64,000 nt of DNA from CAMDPA01 sp964574325 (GCA_964574325.1 CAZNMY010000012.1:27548-91547); one strand, 5' to 3'. Positions 32,254 to 41,376 are shown, counted from the first letter of the stretch. A program made the numbers and translations. Notes: a model not told the origin generated them from the sequence alone.

Positions 32254-32991
32254 TCAACTTGCCGTGTTCGTCGCGCGCTTGGTGCTCAAGGCCTCGCGGC
32301 CGATCACGTAGAGGATCTTCGTCCCGGCCCCGATCACCCCGCGGATGGTGCCGGAAACCTTCGATGTGCCGATGCGACGACGGTAGCGCGCGGGTATCTC
32401 ACGGCATGCGAGACCGAGCTTTGCGGCGCGAACCTGCATCTCGACGGTCCAGCCGTAGTCGGGATCGGCCATGCGCAACCGGGCGAGCGCTTGGCGGCTG
32501 ATCGCACGGAACGGTCCGAGATCGGTGAACCGTTCACGCCAGATCATGCGGATCAACGTGCAGGCGAGTGCGTTGCCGAAGATCTGCTGAGGCGTCAGCG
32601 CGCCCCGCTCCCGCTGTCCCATCACGCGGGAACCCAGGACGAAATCCGCCTCGCCTTGGGCGATCGGCCGCACGAGTGCCGCCATCTCGGAGGTATCGTC
32701 GCTCGCGTCCCCATCCATGAAAACGACGATGCCGACGTCCTCGGGCAACGCCGCGATCGCTTTCAGGCAAGCGCTGCCATAACCGCGGCGCGGCTCCACC
32801 ACCACGATCGCGCCGGCCGCGCGGGCGATGTTCCCCGAACCGTCCGTCGAACCGTTGTCGGCGACGATCACGTGCGCGACCCACGATGGAATGGCGGCCA
32901 GAACCTCGGGTAACGCCTCGGCTTCGTTGAGAACTGGGATGATCACGGCGACGCGTGCCGTGCCTACAGGAGTGGTCATGACATCTGTCAA
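32254..32991 (-). CDS. Glycosyltransferase family 2 (polyprenyl-phosphate mannose synthase-like)
   Basis: A 245-residue GT-A glycosyltransferase. VAVIIPVLNEAEALPEVL opens the fold, VIVADNGSTDGS holds the nucleotide-sugar-binding residues, and VVFMDGDASDD is the DxD-type metal site. GSRVMGQRERGAL and DLGPFRAISRQAL are typical of the DPM1/DPG synthase group, which loads a sugar onto a polyprenyl phosphate. There is no C-terminal membrane span. It overlaps the stop of the upstream membrane glycosyltransferase by four bases, which makes a donor-user pair likely. ATG at 32979 is an alternative start. Confidence 0.88.
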   Translation of the reverse strand: MTDVMTTPVGTARVAVIIPVLNEAEALPEVLAAIPSWVAHVIVADNGSTDGSGNIARAAGAIVVVEPRRGYGSACLKAIAALPEDVGIVVFMDGDASDDTSEMAALVRPIAQGEADFVLGSRVMGQRERGALTPQQIFGNALACTLIRMIWRERFTDLGPFRAISRQALARLRMADPDYGWTVEMQVRAAKLGLACREIPARYRRRIGTSKVSGTIRGVIGAGTKILYVIGREALSTKRATNTAS

Positions 32992-34376
32992 CGCGGCGCG
33001 GCTTTCTCTGTGGCGTGTGCAGGCTGCCGGTCAGTGTACCAGAGGTAGAGAAGCCAGCCCAGTACGGGCAAGGAATGCAGGAAGGCAGTACCATAGAAGA
33101 ACCACACGCCATTCTGCACCGGCCACAGCGGATAGAACAGGTAGTAGGTCGGCAGCAACGCCGAAGCCGCGAGCAACGGCCAGTTCCGGCAGAGCACGGC
33201 TAGCGGCAGAAACCACACCGCATACCAGGGGAACTGCGCGGGCGAGAGGTAGAACATCCCCGCGGCCACGACCAGCGCGCGCGATGACAGCGAGCGCAAC
33301 GTAGCGTCGCCACGGGTGGATACGACGAGAGCGAGGACGCCTGTGGAAAGCGCGAGCATCGGCCGGAGCACGCGCTCGGCCGTCACCCATGAGCCGAACG
33401 CGGAATTGATCGCATGATGCATCCAGGCATAAGGCGCGTTGTTGTTGCTCCATCCCGCCGCATAGGCGCTGAGACCAGAGCCCGGATGCAACGCCGAAAT
33501 CAGCACGGGTCCGAGCGCAACCGCCAGCACGGCAGCGAACCACACCGACGCCTGCACCAATCGCACCGGCGTCCGCAACAGCGGCCACAGCACCAGGGCC
33601 GACAGCAGGACCGGCCACACCTTGACCCCGGCGCCGAGACCGATCAGCGCCAGCGCCGGAAACGGCCGGCCAACGGATAGGGCGAGCAGCGCCCCCAGCA
33701 CGAAGGGCGGAATCAATGCATCGATGTGCACGATGCCGACCAGCATGAACGCAACCAGCGGGTTCCACCAGTAGAGCAGCGACCACATCGGCGACTGCCC
33801 GAGGCGACCGAGCATGACGATCAGCAGCCACAGCGTGACGAGTTCGCCCGCGAGAAAAACCAGCCGCAGCCCATCGACCTTGAAGGGCGCGATCAGATGC
33901 GCCACCGCGAACGCGGCCTGCGCCACGCTCGGATAGATCGTCCGCAAATCCGGGAAATTGATCCCCTGAAGCGTCTCCTGCCCGCCTGCCGCGATCCGCG
34001 CGTAGGCAGCCGGTACCTGGTTCTGGCCGATGAACGCTTCTGGCGGATACGCATAGGGATCGAGCCCCCGGGCGACGACTGCGCCGTCCCAAAGGTAGCG
34101 GAAATAGTCGTCTTCGAGCGGCGGCGGCGTGCCGAACCATACGAGGCGCATCAGCACGCCGACCACGAGCAGCACGAGCATGAGCGCTCTGCTCGGCGGG
34201 ATCGACGCGAGCCGGGGAGCCGCTGCCAGCATGAGCCCCGTCGGCACCGCAAGTCCCAGGATCAACGGCAGCACCGCGGACAGTTCCTCGGCATTGCCGT
34301 GTGACAAACCACGTGTCGCCACGACCAGCCACGCCTGGCAGGCCAGCAATCCGATCCCGGCCGCAGCGAAGATCAT
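32988..34376 (-). CDS. Multi-span GT-C mannosyltransferase-like membrane protein
   Basis: About 462 residues with ten or more hydrophobic spans. The first luminal/periplasmic loop carries TPPPLEDDYFRYLWDGAVVARGLDPYAYPPEAF, shortened here, a pattern of polyprenol-phosphate-sugar-dependent GT-C transferases (acidic pair plus RYxWDG). LLYWWNPLVAFMLVGIVHIDAL and AQFPWYAVWFLPL are also typical. It probably uses the lipid-linked sugar made by the following GT2 enzyme. The start is uncertain: ATG at 34376 begins a clean signal anchor, GTG at 34400 lies close to GGGGAG, and the open frame to 34490 would overlap the upstream gene. Confidence 0.8.
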   Translation of the reverse strand: MIFAAAGIGLLACQAWLVVATRGLSHGNAEELSAVLPLILGLAVPTGLMLAAAPRLASIPPSRALMLVLLVVGVLMRLVWFGTPPPLEDDYFRYLWDGAVVARGLDPYAYPPEAFIGQNQVPAAYARIAAGGQETLQGINFPDLRTIYPSVAQAAFAVAHLIAPFKVDGLRLVFLAGELVTLWLLIVMLGRLGQSPMWSLLYWWNPLVAFMLVGIVHIDALIPPFVLGALLALSVGRPFPALALIGLGAGVKVWPVLLSALVLWPLLRTPVRLVQASVWFAAVLAVALGPVLISALHPGSGLSAYAAGWSNNNAPYAWMHHAINSAFGSWVTAERVLRPMLALSTGVLALVVSTRGDATLRSLSSRALVVAAGMFYLSPAQFPWYAVWFLPLAVLCRNWPLLAASALLPTYYLFYPLWPVQNGVWFFYGTAFLHSLPVLGWLLYLWYTDRQPAHATEKAAPR

Positions 34377-34443
34377 GCCATCCCGGGTCTTGAGAACCAC
34401 ATCTCCCCTTTCGGTGACAATAGGCAGCACTGAGGCCCGCCGC

Positions 34444-35271
34444 TCAGGACTTCGTGACGTTGAGGGTCCAGTCATACTGGTCCTCGGCAATCGTCGCCAC
34501 CTTGTCGAGCTTGGCTGCGAGATCCGGCTTGGCGTACTTCTTGAAGTGCGCGATCACGGCTGCATTGTCTGGCCCGAAATCGTCGCGGAACCATTTGTAG
34601 ATGCTCGAAACCCGCAGCTTGTTGCCTGCGAGCACTTCGACGCCGCGAGGATGATTGATGAAATCACGGGCCGCTGCATCGAGATCTGCCGAAAGCGTGC
34701 GCGCACGCCAGGCCCGCGCCATGAGATTGGGACAGCCGAACGACGCACAGTTCACGACATAGTGGACGCGCGGGTCCTTGAATGTCGGTCGCATGATATC
34801 GTGCTCGATGTTGTCCAACGAGAGCTTCTTGCCCTCGACTGTCACGCGCGGCTCCCGCCAAGGGCCGGTGTAGGACTTGAAGTCGAACAGGCTTCCACTG
34901 CTCTTGATATCGCGGATGGAGGCAACGGGAAAGCGATCGAGAATGACTTTCAATGTCACGGCATTGTAAAGGTTGCCCCAGTAGGCGAAGGCATCGTCGC
35001 GAGACATCGCCGAAGGTCGCCGCGATGACATTTCGGCGATGTATGTGTCGAGCGCCTTTCGGTCCGCGCTGTTGCCGTGCCAGCGCGCGTAGTCGACCCG
35101 ATTGACGCCATCGGGACTGACCCGGACGTAGCGGCCGAGCAACGCATCATAGCCCGCCTCGGGATCCCCCTGCTGCTGCTGCGCGAAAGCCGGAGCGGTA
35201 GTCAGGGCGATCGTCAGAAGCGCAATGGCGCCTCGACGTGTGCAGCAAAAGCTGCGTGCTGATCGGCTCAT
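34444..35271 (-). CDS. Exported DUF547 protein
   Basis: A 275-residue protein with an N-terminal signal (RRGAIALLTIALTTAPAFAQQQQ) and a DUF547 domain: RVDYARWHGNSADRKALDTYI, AFAYWGNLYNAVTLKVILDRFP, SLDNIEHDIMRP, DPRVHYVVNCASFGCPNL and YKWFRDDFG, each shortened. DUF547 has a papain-like arrangement with a conserved Cys (NCAS) and an Asn/His, but its activity is not established. The ATG at 35271 is preferred, since it gives a proper signal peptide, over the frame extending to 35325. It lies upstream of the glycosyltransferase pair on the same strand. Confidence 0.83.
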   Translation of the reverse strand: MSRSARSFCCTRRGAIALLTIALTTAPAFAQQQQGDPEAGYDALLGRYVRVSPDGVNRVDYARWHGNSADRKALDTYIAEMSSRRPSAMSRDDAFAYWGNLYNAVTLKVILDRFPVASIRDIKSSGSLFDFKSYTGPWREPRVTVEGKKLSLDNIEHDIMRPTFKDPRVHYVVNCASFGCPNLMARAWRARTLSADLDAAARDFINHPRGVEVLAGNKLRVSSIYKWFRDDFGPDNAAVIAHFKKYAKPDLAAKLDKVATIAEDQYDWTLNVTKS

Positions 35272-35512
35272 GTAGCAGGCCTCGTTTCGCTGCGTCTGAT
35301 GTCGTGAGGTTCGGCCTCGAACCAAGCGATGTTACGTCGTTCACGGGATCGTTACGAGGCGCTGGCAGTTCGTGATCGGTGCTGCCCCATTCGGCTGATG
35401 GTGACCGGATACTTTTCCCGTATCGTACCGGCTCGAAGTAACGTGACCGTGTAACGAAATGCGTCCCGGAAACGAACACGGATCGTCTGCGGACCGACAT
35501 GGAGAAACTGAT

Positions 35513-35965
35513 ATGATGCGCACCCTTGCTACCGGCCTGACTGCTTTGGCACTGATGACGACAGCGGCTTCTTCTCAGGCACTGACCGTGATGGAGAGCA
35601 AGTTCGGCGTCAAAGAGACGGGCGACCGTCTCGCAGCGGAATTGGGCAAACGCAGTATCAAGGTCGCCGCGCGCGTCGATCACGCCGCAGGCGCGAAGGC
35701 GGCCGGTCTCGAAATGCCGCCGACCGAAGTCATCATGTTCGGCAATCCGAAGCTCGGAACGCCGTTGATGCTCGCTCAGCCTTCGGTCGCGATCGAGCTG
35801 CCGATGAAGATGCTGATCTGGCAGGACAAGGGGGGCAAGGTCTGGATCGGCTACTCGCCGCCGGCTGCCCTGAAAGAGCGGTACAAGATCAGCGGACAGG
35901 ATGAGCCCCTGAAGACCATGGCGGGCGCCCTCCAAGGTCTCGCGAAGGCTGCCAGCGGGCAATAG
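35513..35965 (+). CDS. Exported DUF302 protein
   Basis: A 150-residue periplasmic protein with a signal peptide (LATGLTALALMTTAASSQA) and a DUF302 domain recognisable from GVKETGDRLAAELGKRSIKVAARVDHAAGA, PPTEVIMFGNPKLGTPLM and AIELPMKMLIWQD, shortened. DUF302 is a small alpha-beta fold of unknown biochemical role found widely in bacteria. Two ATG codons in tandem (35513 and 35516) follow GGAGA at 35501; either may initiate. It is divergent from the DUF547 gene with a 240-base gap. Confidence 0.82.
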   Translation: MMRTLATGLTALALMTTAASSQALTVMESKFGVKETGDRLAAELGKRSIKVAARVDHAAGAKAAGLEMPPTEVIMFGNPKLGTPLMLAQPSVAIELPMKMLIWQDKGGKVWIGYSPPAALKERYKISGQDEPLKTMAGALQGLAKAASGQ

Positions 35966-36157
35966 ACCCAGCCCTTGCCCGGCGCTCGAGTTCGCCGGGC
36001 ATCCGCCCCCGAAGCGTCCCGAAACCGAAACGTTCGGCGGGGTCCGGCCAAACGCAGATCTCCCCACAGCATCCTCGTCCCCATCCGCCGAGCCGCCTTC
36101 TTTCCGTCGGCCGAATCAGATTGGACTTGGGCACGCAACTCGAGTGGGGATGTCGTC

Positions 36158-37243
36158 ATGGAACGCGTGGTGGCCAAGAGAGCGCGTGGGAGCGAAGCAG
36201 CGCCTGAGCGCAGCTCCGTGAGGATTGCCGGGCGCAGCGCCGAGGCGCGCAAGGAGGGGGCGGCTGCAAAGCCCCGCCCGTCGCGCGCCGAGTCACATGC
36301 CCAGCCTCACACCACGCCACCTACTTCGTCACCCACGAAGACCGCCGACAGAAAGCCTTCTCACGACAAGAAGCAGGCTTACGAAAAGAAGACGATCGCG
36401 CTCGTCTACGATTTCGACGGCACGCTTTGCCCGCGCCCGATGCAGGAATATGCGTTCCTGCCCAAGATCGGCGTCGATGCGGCCGCGTTCTGGGCCGAAT
36501 CCAACAAGGTCGCGCTCGAGCAGGGCGCTGATCCGCTCATCACCTACATGCACCTGCTCTACAAGAAGGCGAAGGCGGCCGGCGTCCGCATCGACCGCGC
36601 CGACCTCGTCGCCCAAGGCCGCCAGGTCGAGCTGTTCCCCGGTGTCATGGAGTGGTTCGACGAGATCACGGCCTACGTCGAGGAGCATGCACAGGGCAAT
36701 CACGTGCAGGTGCGCCACTACCTGATCTCGTCTGGCCTCGCCGAAATCATCGAGGGCACGCCGATCTACAAGCGCTTCCACAACGTCTTTGCGTCCGAAT
36801 ACTGGTTCGACGCCTACGACCTGCCGTACCCGAAGCGCGTCATCACCGACACCGGCAAGACCCAGTATCTGTTCCGAATCAACAAGGGTGTCGAGGATCT
36901 CGCCCACAGCATCAACCAGCACATGCCCGAGAACGTCAGGCCGGTGCCTTTCTCGCACATGATCTACTTCGGCGACGGCGACACCGATGTGCCCTCGATG
37001 GCCGTGATGAAGAAGAGCGGTGGCCACGCGATCGCCGTCCACCCACAGGGCAAAACCAAAATTAAAGGCATGGACCTGTTCAAGGCCGGCCGCTGCGATT
37101 TCTTCGCCGCCGCCGACTATCGCCGCGACAGCGAGCTCTGGCGGCGCACCTGCCTGCTCATCGACCGCATGCTCGCCGACATCCGCATCGAGGAAGAAAT
37201 CTGGCGCCTGGGTCGCGAGATCGAGAAAAAGAACGTCGCCTGA
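36158..37243 (+). CDS. HAD-superfamily phosphatase with a basic disordered N-terminus
   Basis: A 361-residue protein. Residues 1-80 are low-complexity and basic (Lys, Arg, Ala, Ser, Pro), then a HAD phosphatase starts at about residue 80: IALVYDFDGTLCPRP is motif I with the nucleophile Asp, HYLISSGLAEII is motif II, Lys in YPKRVITDTGKTQ is a candidate motif III, and MIYFGDGDTDVPSMAV is motif IV. The final helix is coiled-coil-like (RIEEEIWRLGREIEKKNV). The cap resembles phosphoserine-phosphatase-like C1 types. Substrate is unknown. ATG at 36158 with GTGGGGA seven bases upstream is chosen; conserved sequence begins only near residue 78. Confidence 0.83.
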   Translation: MERVVAKRARGSEAAPERSSVRIAGRSAEARKEGAAAKPRPSRAESHAQPHTTPPTSSPTKTADRKPSHDKKQAYEKKTIALVYDFDGTLCPRPMQEYAFLPKIGVDAAAFWAESNKVALEQGADPLITYMHLLYKKAKAAGVRIDRADLVAQGRQVELFPGVMEWFDEITAYVEEHAQGNHVQVRHYLISSGLAEIIEGTPIYKRFHNVFASEYWFDAYDLPYPKRVITDTGKTQYLFRINKGVEDLAHSINQHMPENVRPVPFSHMIYFGDGDTDVPSMAVMKKSGGHAIAVHPQGKTKIKGMDLFKAGRCDFFAAADYRRDSELWRRTCLLIDRMLADIRIEEEIWRLGREIEKKNVA

Positions 37244-37446
37244 TCGGAACATTCGCAATACGAAGTCCTCACCGGACGAACGAACGGTCTCGCGGCCGCC
37301 CGGCCTGCGCACGCCCGATGCTGCGGTGACGCATACGAAAATGGCAATTCGCGGCCATAGTCGTAGGCAAACTGGCCTATGGAATCCCTGCGCCGATATA
37401 GGAATACTCGAACTCGATCGAGCTCGAACGGCCTGCGAACCACCGC

Positions 37447-37869
37447 ATGAACGATGCACCTTCATCTTCGGCCAGCCGCCCGCTCGTCATCCTGATCGAG
37501 GACGACGATCGCGTGGCGCCTGCGTTGGCGATGCTGATCGAGGATTGGGGCTTCCAGTGCCGCGCGGTCCGCACCCCTCGAGCCGCCATCGCCGACCTCG
37601 ATGCGCTGCTGTCCGACGCCGTTGCGATCGTCGTCGACGTCTCGCGCAACGATGCTTTCACCGGCCGCCGGAGCGCCGAAGCGATCAGTGAAGCTCTCGG
37701 CTCCGCACTGCCCCGGATCGTCACGACCAATGAACCGGCGCTCGCCCGCGCCCATGGCTACACCGACGTGCTCGCCAAGCCCTACGATCCCGAGACGCTG
37801 CACGCGTGGCTGATCGCACAGTCGCGCCGCCGATCAGCTCCCGGTGAGTGCGCGAGCAAGGCCAGCTGA
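37447..37869 (+). CDS. Stand-alone response-regulator receiver domain
   Basis: A 140-residue single REC domain. The acidic pocket is Asp19-Asp21 (IEDDDRV), the phospho-acceptor is probably Asp64 (IVVDVSRND), Thr93/94 (IVTTNE) and Lys111 (LAKPYD) complete the switch residues. There is no output domain, so it would act by protein contact, for example in a phosphorelay. Sequence around the acceptor is divergent from common regulators. No histidine kinase lies nearby. It is convergent with the Bug receptor gene 26 bases away. Confidence 0.75.
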   Translation: MNDAPSSSASRPLVILIEDDDRVAPALAMLIEDWGFQCRAVRTPRAAIADLDALLSDAVAIVVDVSRNDAFTGRRSAEAISEALGSALPRIVTTNEPALARAHGYTDVLAKPYDPETLHAWLIAQSRRRSAPGECASKAS

Positions 37870-37895
37870 ACCGGCCTCGCTCCCGCCATGTCGCA

Positions 37896-38882
37896 TCACT
37901 CGATCGAGAGCCCCAGCGTCTTCACCATCGTGCCCCACTCTTCGAGTTCTTTCTTGAAGAAGGCCGTTGCCTCCGCCTTCGTGCCCGCCATCGGCGCGAA
38001 ACCGATCTTCACGAGACGGTCGTTGACGTCCTTCTCCTGGAGGATCGCAGCGATTGCCGCGGCGTGCCGATCGATCACCGCAGCGGGCGCCTTGGACGAC
38101 GCGAAGAAGCCCGCCCACGACGACTTCACCATCCCGGGAAAGCCCAGTTCGGCATAGGTGGGAACCGACGGCACCGCCGGGAAGCGCTTCTCGGTCGCGA
38201 TCGCAAGGCCAGTCAGCGCGCCCGAGTTGATCTGCGCCGTGAACCCCGACAGCGACGACGAGATGAAGTCCACGTGTCCGCCCAGCGCCGCATTGGTGGC
38301 GTCCGGGCCGCTCTTGTGCGGCACGTGCGCGACATCCATCTTCGCGATCGTCTTGAAGAAGTAGTCCGCGAAGATGTGCGAGCCCGTGCCGACACCGGCC
38401 GTGCTGTAGGTGACGCGCTTGCCCTTGTTGAGCGAGATGAACTGCTTCAGGTCCTTCGCCGGATTGGCCTTGTTGACCGCGATCGTTTCGGGCGTCGTCG
38501 CGCAGATCGAAACGGCCTGCAGATCGCCGATATTGAAGCCCTTGTTCTTGTAGAGCGTGTTGTTGATCGGCAGCGCTGCCGTCGTCACCAGCAGCGTATT
38601 TCCATCGGTCGGCGCTGCGATCACGGCGCGCGCAGCGAGGTTGGCGCCGGCGCCCGGTCGATTCTCGATCACCACCTTCTGGCCGAGCTTCTCGCCGAGC
38701 TTGTTGCCGACGATGCGCGCGATGCTGTCTGCCGATCCGCCCGCACCGAAGCCAACGATCATCGTCAACTGCCCGCCGGCCGCCGGCTGCTGCGCGAGCA
38801 CCGGCGAACTCGACAACGACGCAACGATCGCCAACGTCGAAACAGTCGTCGCAACACCACGCCAATCCCTGAGACACTTCAT
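37896..38882 (-). CDS. Tripartite tricarboxylate transporter substrate-binding protein (Bug/TctC)
   Basis: A complete 328-residue periplasmic receptor with a signal peptide (cleavage after VLA). The family motifs are all present: LTMIVGFGAGGSADSIARIV, KVVIENRPGAGANLAARAV, TYSTAGVGTGSHIFADYFF, VAHVPHKSGPDATNAALGGHVDF and PAVPSVPTYAELGFPG, each shortened. Bug proteins deliver carboxylates to TctAB permeases, but no TctA/TctB is encoded here, as is common for orphan Bug genes. It serves as the intact comparator for the deleted copy at 7396-8171. Ligand is unknown. Confidence 0.9.
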   Translation of the reverse strand: MKCLRDWRGVATTVSTLAIVASLSSSPVLAQQPAAGGQLTMIVGFGAGGSADSIARIVGNKLGEKLGQKVVIENRPGAGANLAARAVIAAPTDGNTLLVTTAALPINNTLYKNKGFNIGDLQAVSICATTPETIAVNKANPAKDLKQFISLNKGKRVTYSTAGVGTGSHIFADYFFKTIAKMDVAHVPHKSGPDATNAALGGHVDFISSSLSGFTAQINSGALTGLAIATEKRFPAVPSVPTYAELGFPGMVKSSWAGFFASSKAPAAVIDRHAAAIAAILQEKDVNDRLVKIGFAPMAGTKAEATAFFKKELEEWGTMVKTLGLSIE

Positions 38883-39003
38883 CCGACGAACCCTCCGTGT
38901 TGAATTTATCCGCGATGAGATACGTCCCGGCCCCCGACTGTCAACTCGATCGGTGTCGAATAGACCGCTTGATTTGCACGGATCGAAATATCACCATGCC
39001 GCC

Positions 39004-39528
39004 ATGAACGACCTCGTCATCCGCCCGGCCACTCCCGCCGACATCCCCGCCATATCCGCGATCTATACCCCGGCGGTGCTGCATGGCACCGCCACGTTCG
39101 AGCTCGACCCGCCGGCCGACGCCGAGTTGCAGCAGCGCATGCACGACATCGTGAACGCCGGCTTCCCCTATCTCGCCGCCGAGCGTCACAATCAAGTCGT
39201 CGGCTATGCCTACGCCAACCACTACCGCACGCGGCCGGCCTACCGGTTCGTCGTGGAGGATTCGATCTACGTTGCGCCGGAAGCCCAAGGCCAGGGCATC
39301 GGCCGCGCCCTGCTCGATGCGCTGGTCCAGGCGTCGGCCGACCGCGGCTTTCGCCAGATGATCGCCGTGATCGGAGACTCACGCCAATTCGGCTCGATCG
39401 CGCTGCACCGCTCCGCCGGCTTCGCGTTCTCCGGCACCCTGCATTCCGTGGGCTTCAAATTCGGGCGGTGGATCGACAGCGTCCTGATGCAGCGTCCTCT
39501 AGGCCCCGGCGACGCCACACCGGCCTGA
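39004..39528 (+). CDS. GNAT N-acetyltransferase, phosphinothricin acetyltransferase-like
   Basis: A 174-residue GNAT enzyme. LVIRPATPADIPAISAIY begins the fold, TATFELDPP and VGYAYANHYRTRPAYRFVVEDSIYV are typical of the Pat/Bar/MddA group, and APEAQGQGIGRALLDALV is motif A for acetyl-CoA binding. Members of this group acetylate methionine sulphone/sulphoximine or phosphinothricin, and chromosomal copies probably act on endogenous amines. The ATG at 39004 opens the conserved sequence; the longer frame is rejected. It lies convergent with the DUF2794 gene 16 bases away. Confidence 0.85.
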   Translation: MNDLVIRPATPADIPAISAIYTPAVLHGTATFELDPPADAELQQRMHDIVNAGFPYLAAERHNQVVGYAYANHYRTRPAYRFVVEDSIYVAPEAQGQGIGRALLDALVQASADRGFRQMIAVIGDSRQFGSIALHRSAGFAFSGTLHSVGFKFGRWIDSVLMQRPLGPGDATPA

Positions 39529-39544
39529 TCGCCGTATAGGACCA

Positions 39545-39970
39545 TCACCCGACCGGGCGCAGCCTCTTGTCCAGCACTTCGAGCACCCGCTTCAGTTCGG
39601 GCCCGCGCTTGAGAATGAGACCGTTGGGCGCCACCACGGAGAACGCACCTTGCTTGCGGGCGAGCTGAGGGTTCTTCTCGATCGTGTACAGGGGATATTC
39701 CGTCGTCCGGCGGAACACGGAGAACACTGCCTTCTGCGCCCCGAAATCCATCGCATAGTCCCGCCACTCGCCGGCCGCCACCATGCGGCCGTACAGCGAC
39801 AGGATCTCCATCAGCTCCACCCTGCTGAAAACGACCTGCTTTGCGGCGGGTTGTTGGAGTGCGGTTTGCAGGCCGACACGCGGGTTTCCACTCGCTCCCG
39901 ATCCACGGGCTCCAGCCGGCAACTCGCCCGCAATGCGCGGGCGCAAGGGTATCGGATCGCTGTCGCTCAA
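39545..39970 (-). CDS. DUF2794 protein
   Basis: A 141-residue conserved alphaproteobacterial protein of unknown role. The conserved part is VVFSRVELMEILSLYGRMVAAGEWRDYAMDFGAQKAVFSVFRRTTEYPLYTIEKNP and GLILKRGPELKRVLEVLDKRL, both shortened in annotation use. A TTG at 39970 is proposed as the start: AGGAGG lies seven bases upstream of it, and relatives begin with a similar SDxxPIPLRP sequence. The in-frame ATG at 39988 would put that ribosome site inside the gene. It belongs to the conserved neighbourhood DUF2794-DUF1223-acnA. Confidence 0.8.
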   Translation of the reverse strand: MSDSDPIPLRPRIAGELPAGARGSGASGNPRVGLQTALQQPAAKQVVFSRVELMEILSLYGRMVAAGEWRDYAMDFGAQKAVFSVFRRTTEYPLYTIEKNPQLARKQGAFSVVAPNGLILKRGPELKRVLEVLDKRLRPVG

Positions 39971-40177
39971 GCGCGCGCCTCCTGTCATGAGACCATCACA
40001 GTCTCGCGTGAGGCGAGGCCGATTGCAAGACCTGCGTGCTACGTGCCCAAACCCCGCGTGTCCAGACTTCCGCGGGACACGGCGCTGCCCACTGCGGCGA
40101 ACCCGTTCCCTGCGAATGCCGCCACTTCACCTTGCCGCAGCCGTGAAGCCGCCCGAAATACCTATCATAAGATAACT

Positions 40178-40317
40178 GTCTCGCGGCCCGGAGACGAAAG
40201 CGAAACTCCGGATCCCAGCCCCCAGCCCCCTGGAGCGTAGCAGGTTTCCGGGCCGTCTGAGACGATGCCCCAACTTGTTCGACGGCGGGCCGTAGCGATA
40301 CGGGCCGCCGTTTTTTT
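40178..40317 (+). ncRNA. Candidate structured small RNA ending in an intrinsic terminator
   Basis: The 355-base gap between DUF2794 and DUF1223 contains no gene, but a foldable unit. GGCCCGGA (40185-40192) pairs with TCCGGGCC (40247-40254), flanked by GTCTC (40178-40182) pairing with GAGAC (40259-40263), with a smaller CTCC/GGAG pairing inside. A strong hairpin plus seven T follows at 40283-40317. No plus-strand gene lies upstream for 650 bases, so the terminator seems to belong to a short transcript starting about 40175. The -10-like CTATCAT at 40162-40168 is weak evidence for a promoter. It is not recognisable as 6S, SRP or tmRNA. Confidence 0.4.
40283..40317 (+). terminator. Intrinsic terminator
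   Basis: CGGCGGGCCGTA (40283-40294) pairs with TACGGGCCGCCG (40299-40310) at 11 of 12 positions with a 4-base loop, followed by seven T (40311-40317). The T-run is only on the plus strand, so it does not serve the leftward DUF1223 gene. Confidence 0.8.
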
Positions 40318-40342
40318 ATCTCGAACAGCAGACCCTTGCCTC

Positions 40343-41071
40343 TCAGGGCTTCATCCACGCCGCCGCGATGATCCGTCCGCCCTCATCGGACTGCAGCAGG
40401 ACCGCACAGCGGTCGCCAGTTTTCATCATCGTACTCAGCGGCAGCTCGATCTTCATCGGCTTGCCGGCCCACATCCCGACCGGTGTGATGTCCCGGACGA
40501 CATTGTGATAGGCGAGCATCTTCCCGCGGTTCTCGCCGCGCTTGATCTCGACGTCGACCTGCGGCGCAACGATCGCGAGCCAGACAGTCGCGGGCATCGC
40601 GTCCTTCGCCGTACCCACTTCGATGATGATGCGCTTCGTGTCGGTCACAGCCGTGAGCACGACAGGCGGTGCGGTAGCCGCCGAAGAAGCCTTCGAAATC
40701 GCCCTGTCGATTTGGGCCTTGTTGCTGCCGATGGCCTGCCACGCGCCGTTGACGACGACCTGCGGCGTGTAGACGTTTCCGGTCCCCAGGGACTTTGCAT
40801 AGAGTTTCTGCCGCGCCGAATTCTTCGGGCTCGCCAGCGTGTCCTTCCAGCCGAGATGGTCCCAGTAGTCGACCGAAAGCGACAGCGGCATCAACTCGGG
40901 CCGATTGGCGAAGGTCTTGAGCAGCGCATCGGCGGGCGGACAAGACGAGCAGCCCTGGCTGGTGAACAGCTCCAGCACCGTCAAGCGAGCGGAATCCTGC
41001 GCAAGAGCCCCCGGCGCCGTCGACGCACATGCAAGCGCAAGAACCGTCAGCAGCCGTGCCCGAAGTCGCAT
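40343..41071 (-). CDS. Exported DUF1223 protein (thioredoxin-like fold)
   Basis: A 242-residue periplasmic protein with a signal peptide (cleavage after ALA). LTVLELFTSQGCSSCPPADALL is the hallmark of DUF1223, a thioredoxin-like fold with a CxxC pair. YDWDHLGWKDTLA-like sequence (VDYWDHLGWKDTLASP) and TPQVVVNG, where the cis-Pro loop lies, follow. A redox or metal-related role is likely but undetermined. Neighbouring acnA and DUF2794 make a conserved group in related genomes by recollection. The start gives a clean signal sequence. Confidence 0.85.
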   Translation of the reverse strand: MRLRARLLTVLALACASTAPGALAQDSARLTVLELFTSQGCSSCPPADALLKTFANRPELMPLSLSVDYWDHLGWKDTLASPKNSARQKLYAKSLGTGNVYTPQVVVNGAWQAIGSNKAQIDRAISKASSAATAPPVVLTAVTDTKRIIIEVGTAKDAMPATVWLAIVAPQVDVEIKRGENRGKMLAYHNVVRDITPVGMWAGKPMKIELPLSTMMKTGDRCAVLLQSDEGGRIIAAAWMKP

Positions 41072-41335
41072 GAGCCGTCCTGAAACCCTGAGAATGCGAA
41101 TGGATGATTACAGCTTTGATATGATCCCATGCGAAATAAACAGCCAGTCACGAATGGGTGATGCAGTTGTGCCGATTGCGCGATGCATAATTTACACTGA
41201 ACAGCCGGCCTCTACAGCATCATCCGACCAGACGGAACCGCTTCAGCGATCCGCGGGTCGGATGAAAATGCCTTGGATTCATAGAATTAGGGCCATTCTA
41301 TCCGATCGTCATCGGATACTGCTCTGATGGCGAAA

Positions 41336-41358
41336 GGGCCCGGCGATGTGCCGGGCCC
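41336..41358 (-). terminator. Probable terminator of acnA
   Basis: A perfect 9-bp GC stem (GGGCCCGGC / GCCGGGCCC, loop of five) lies 19 bases after the acnA stop, followed on the minus strand by a short T-run (TTT). The rest of the 305-base gap 41072-41376 is comparatively AT-rich and holds no gene; it presumably includes the DUF1223 promoter. Confidence 0.65.
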
Positions 41359-41376
41359 CTCGATGCCGATCCGCGA

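Noticed and set aside
40178..40317. Assignment of the candidate small RNA to 6S, SRP or tmRNA
   Set aside because: The conserved loop sequences of those RNAs are not visible.
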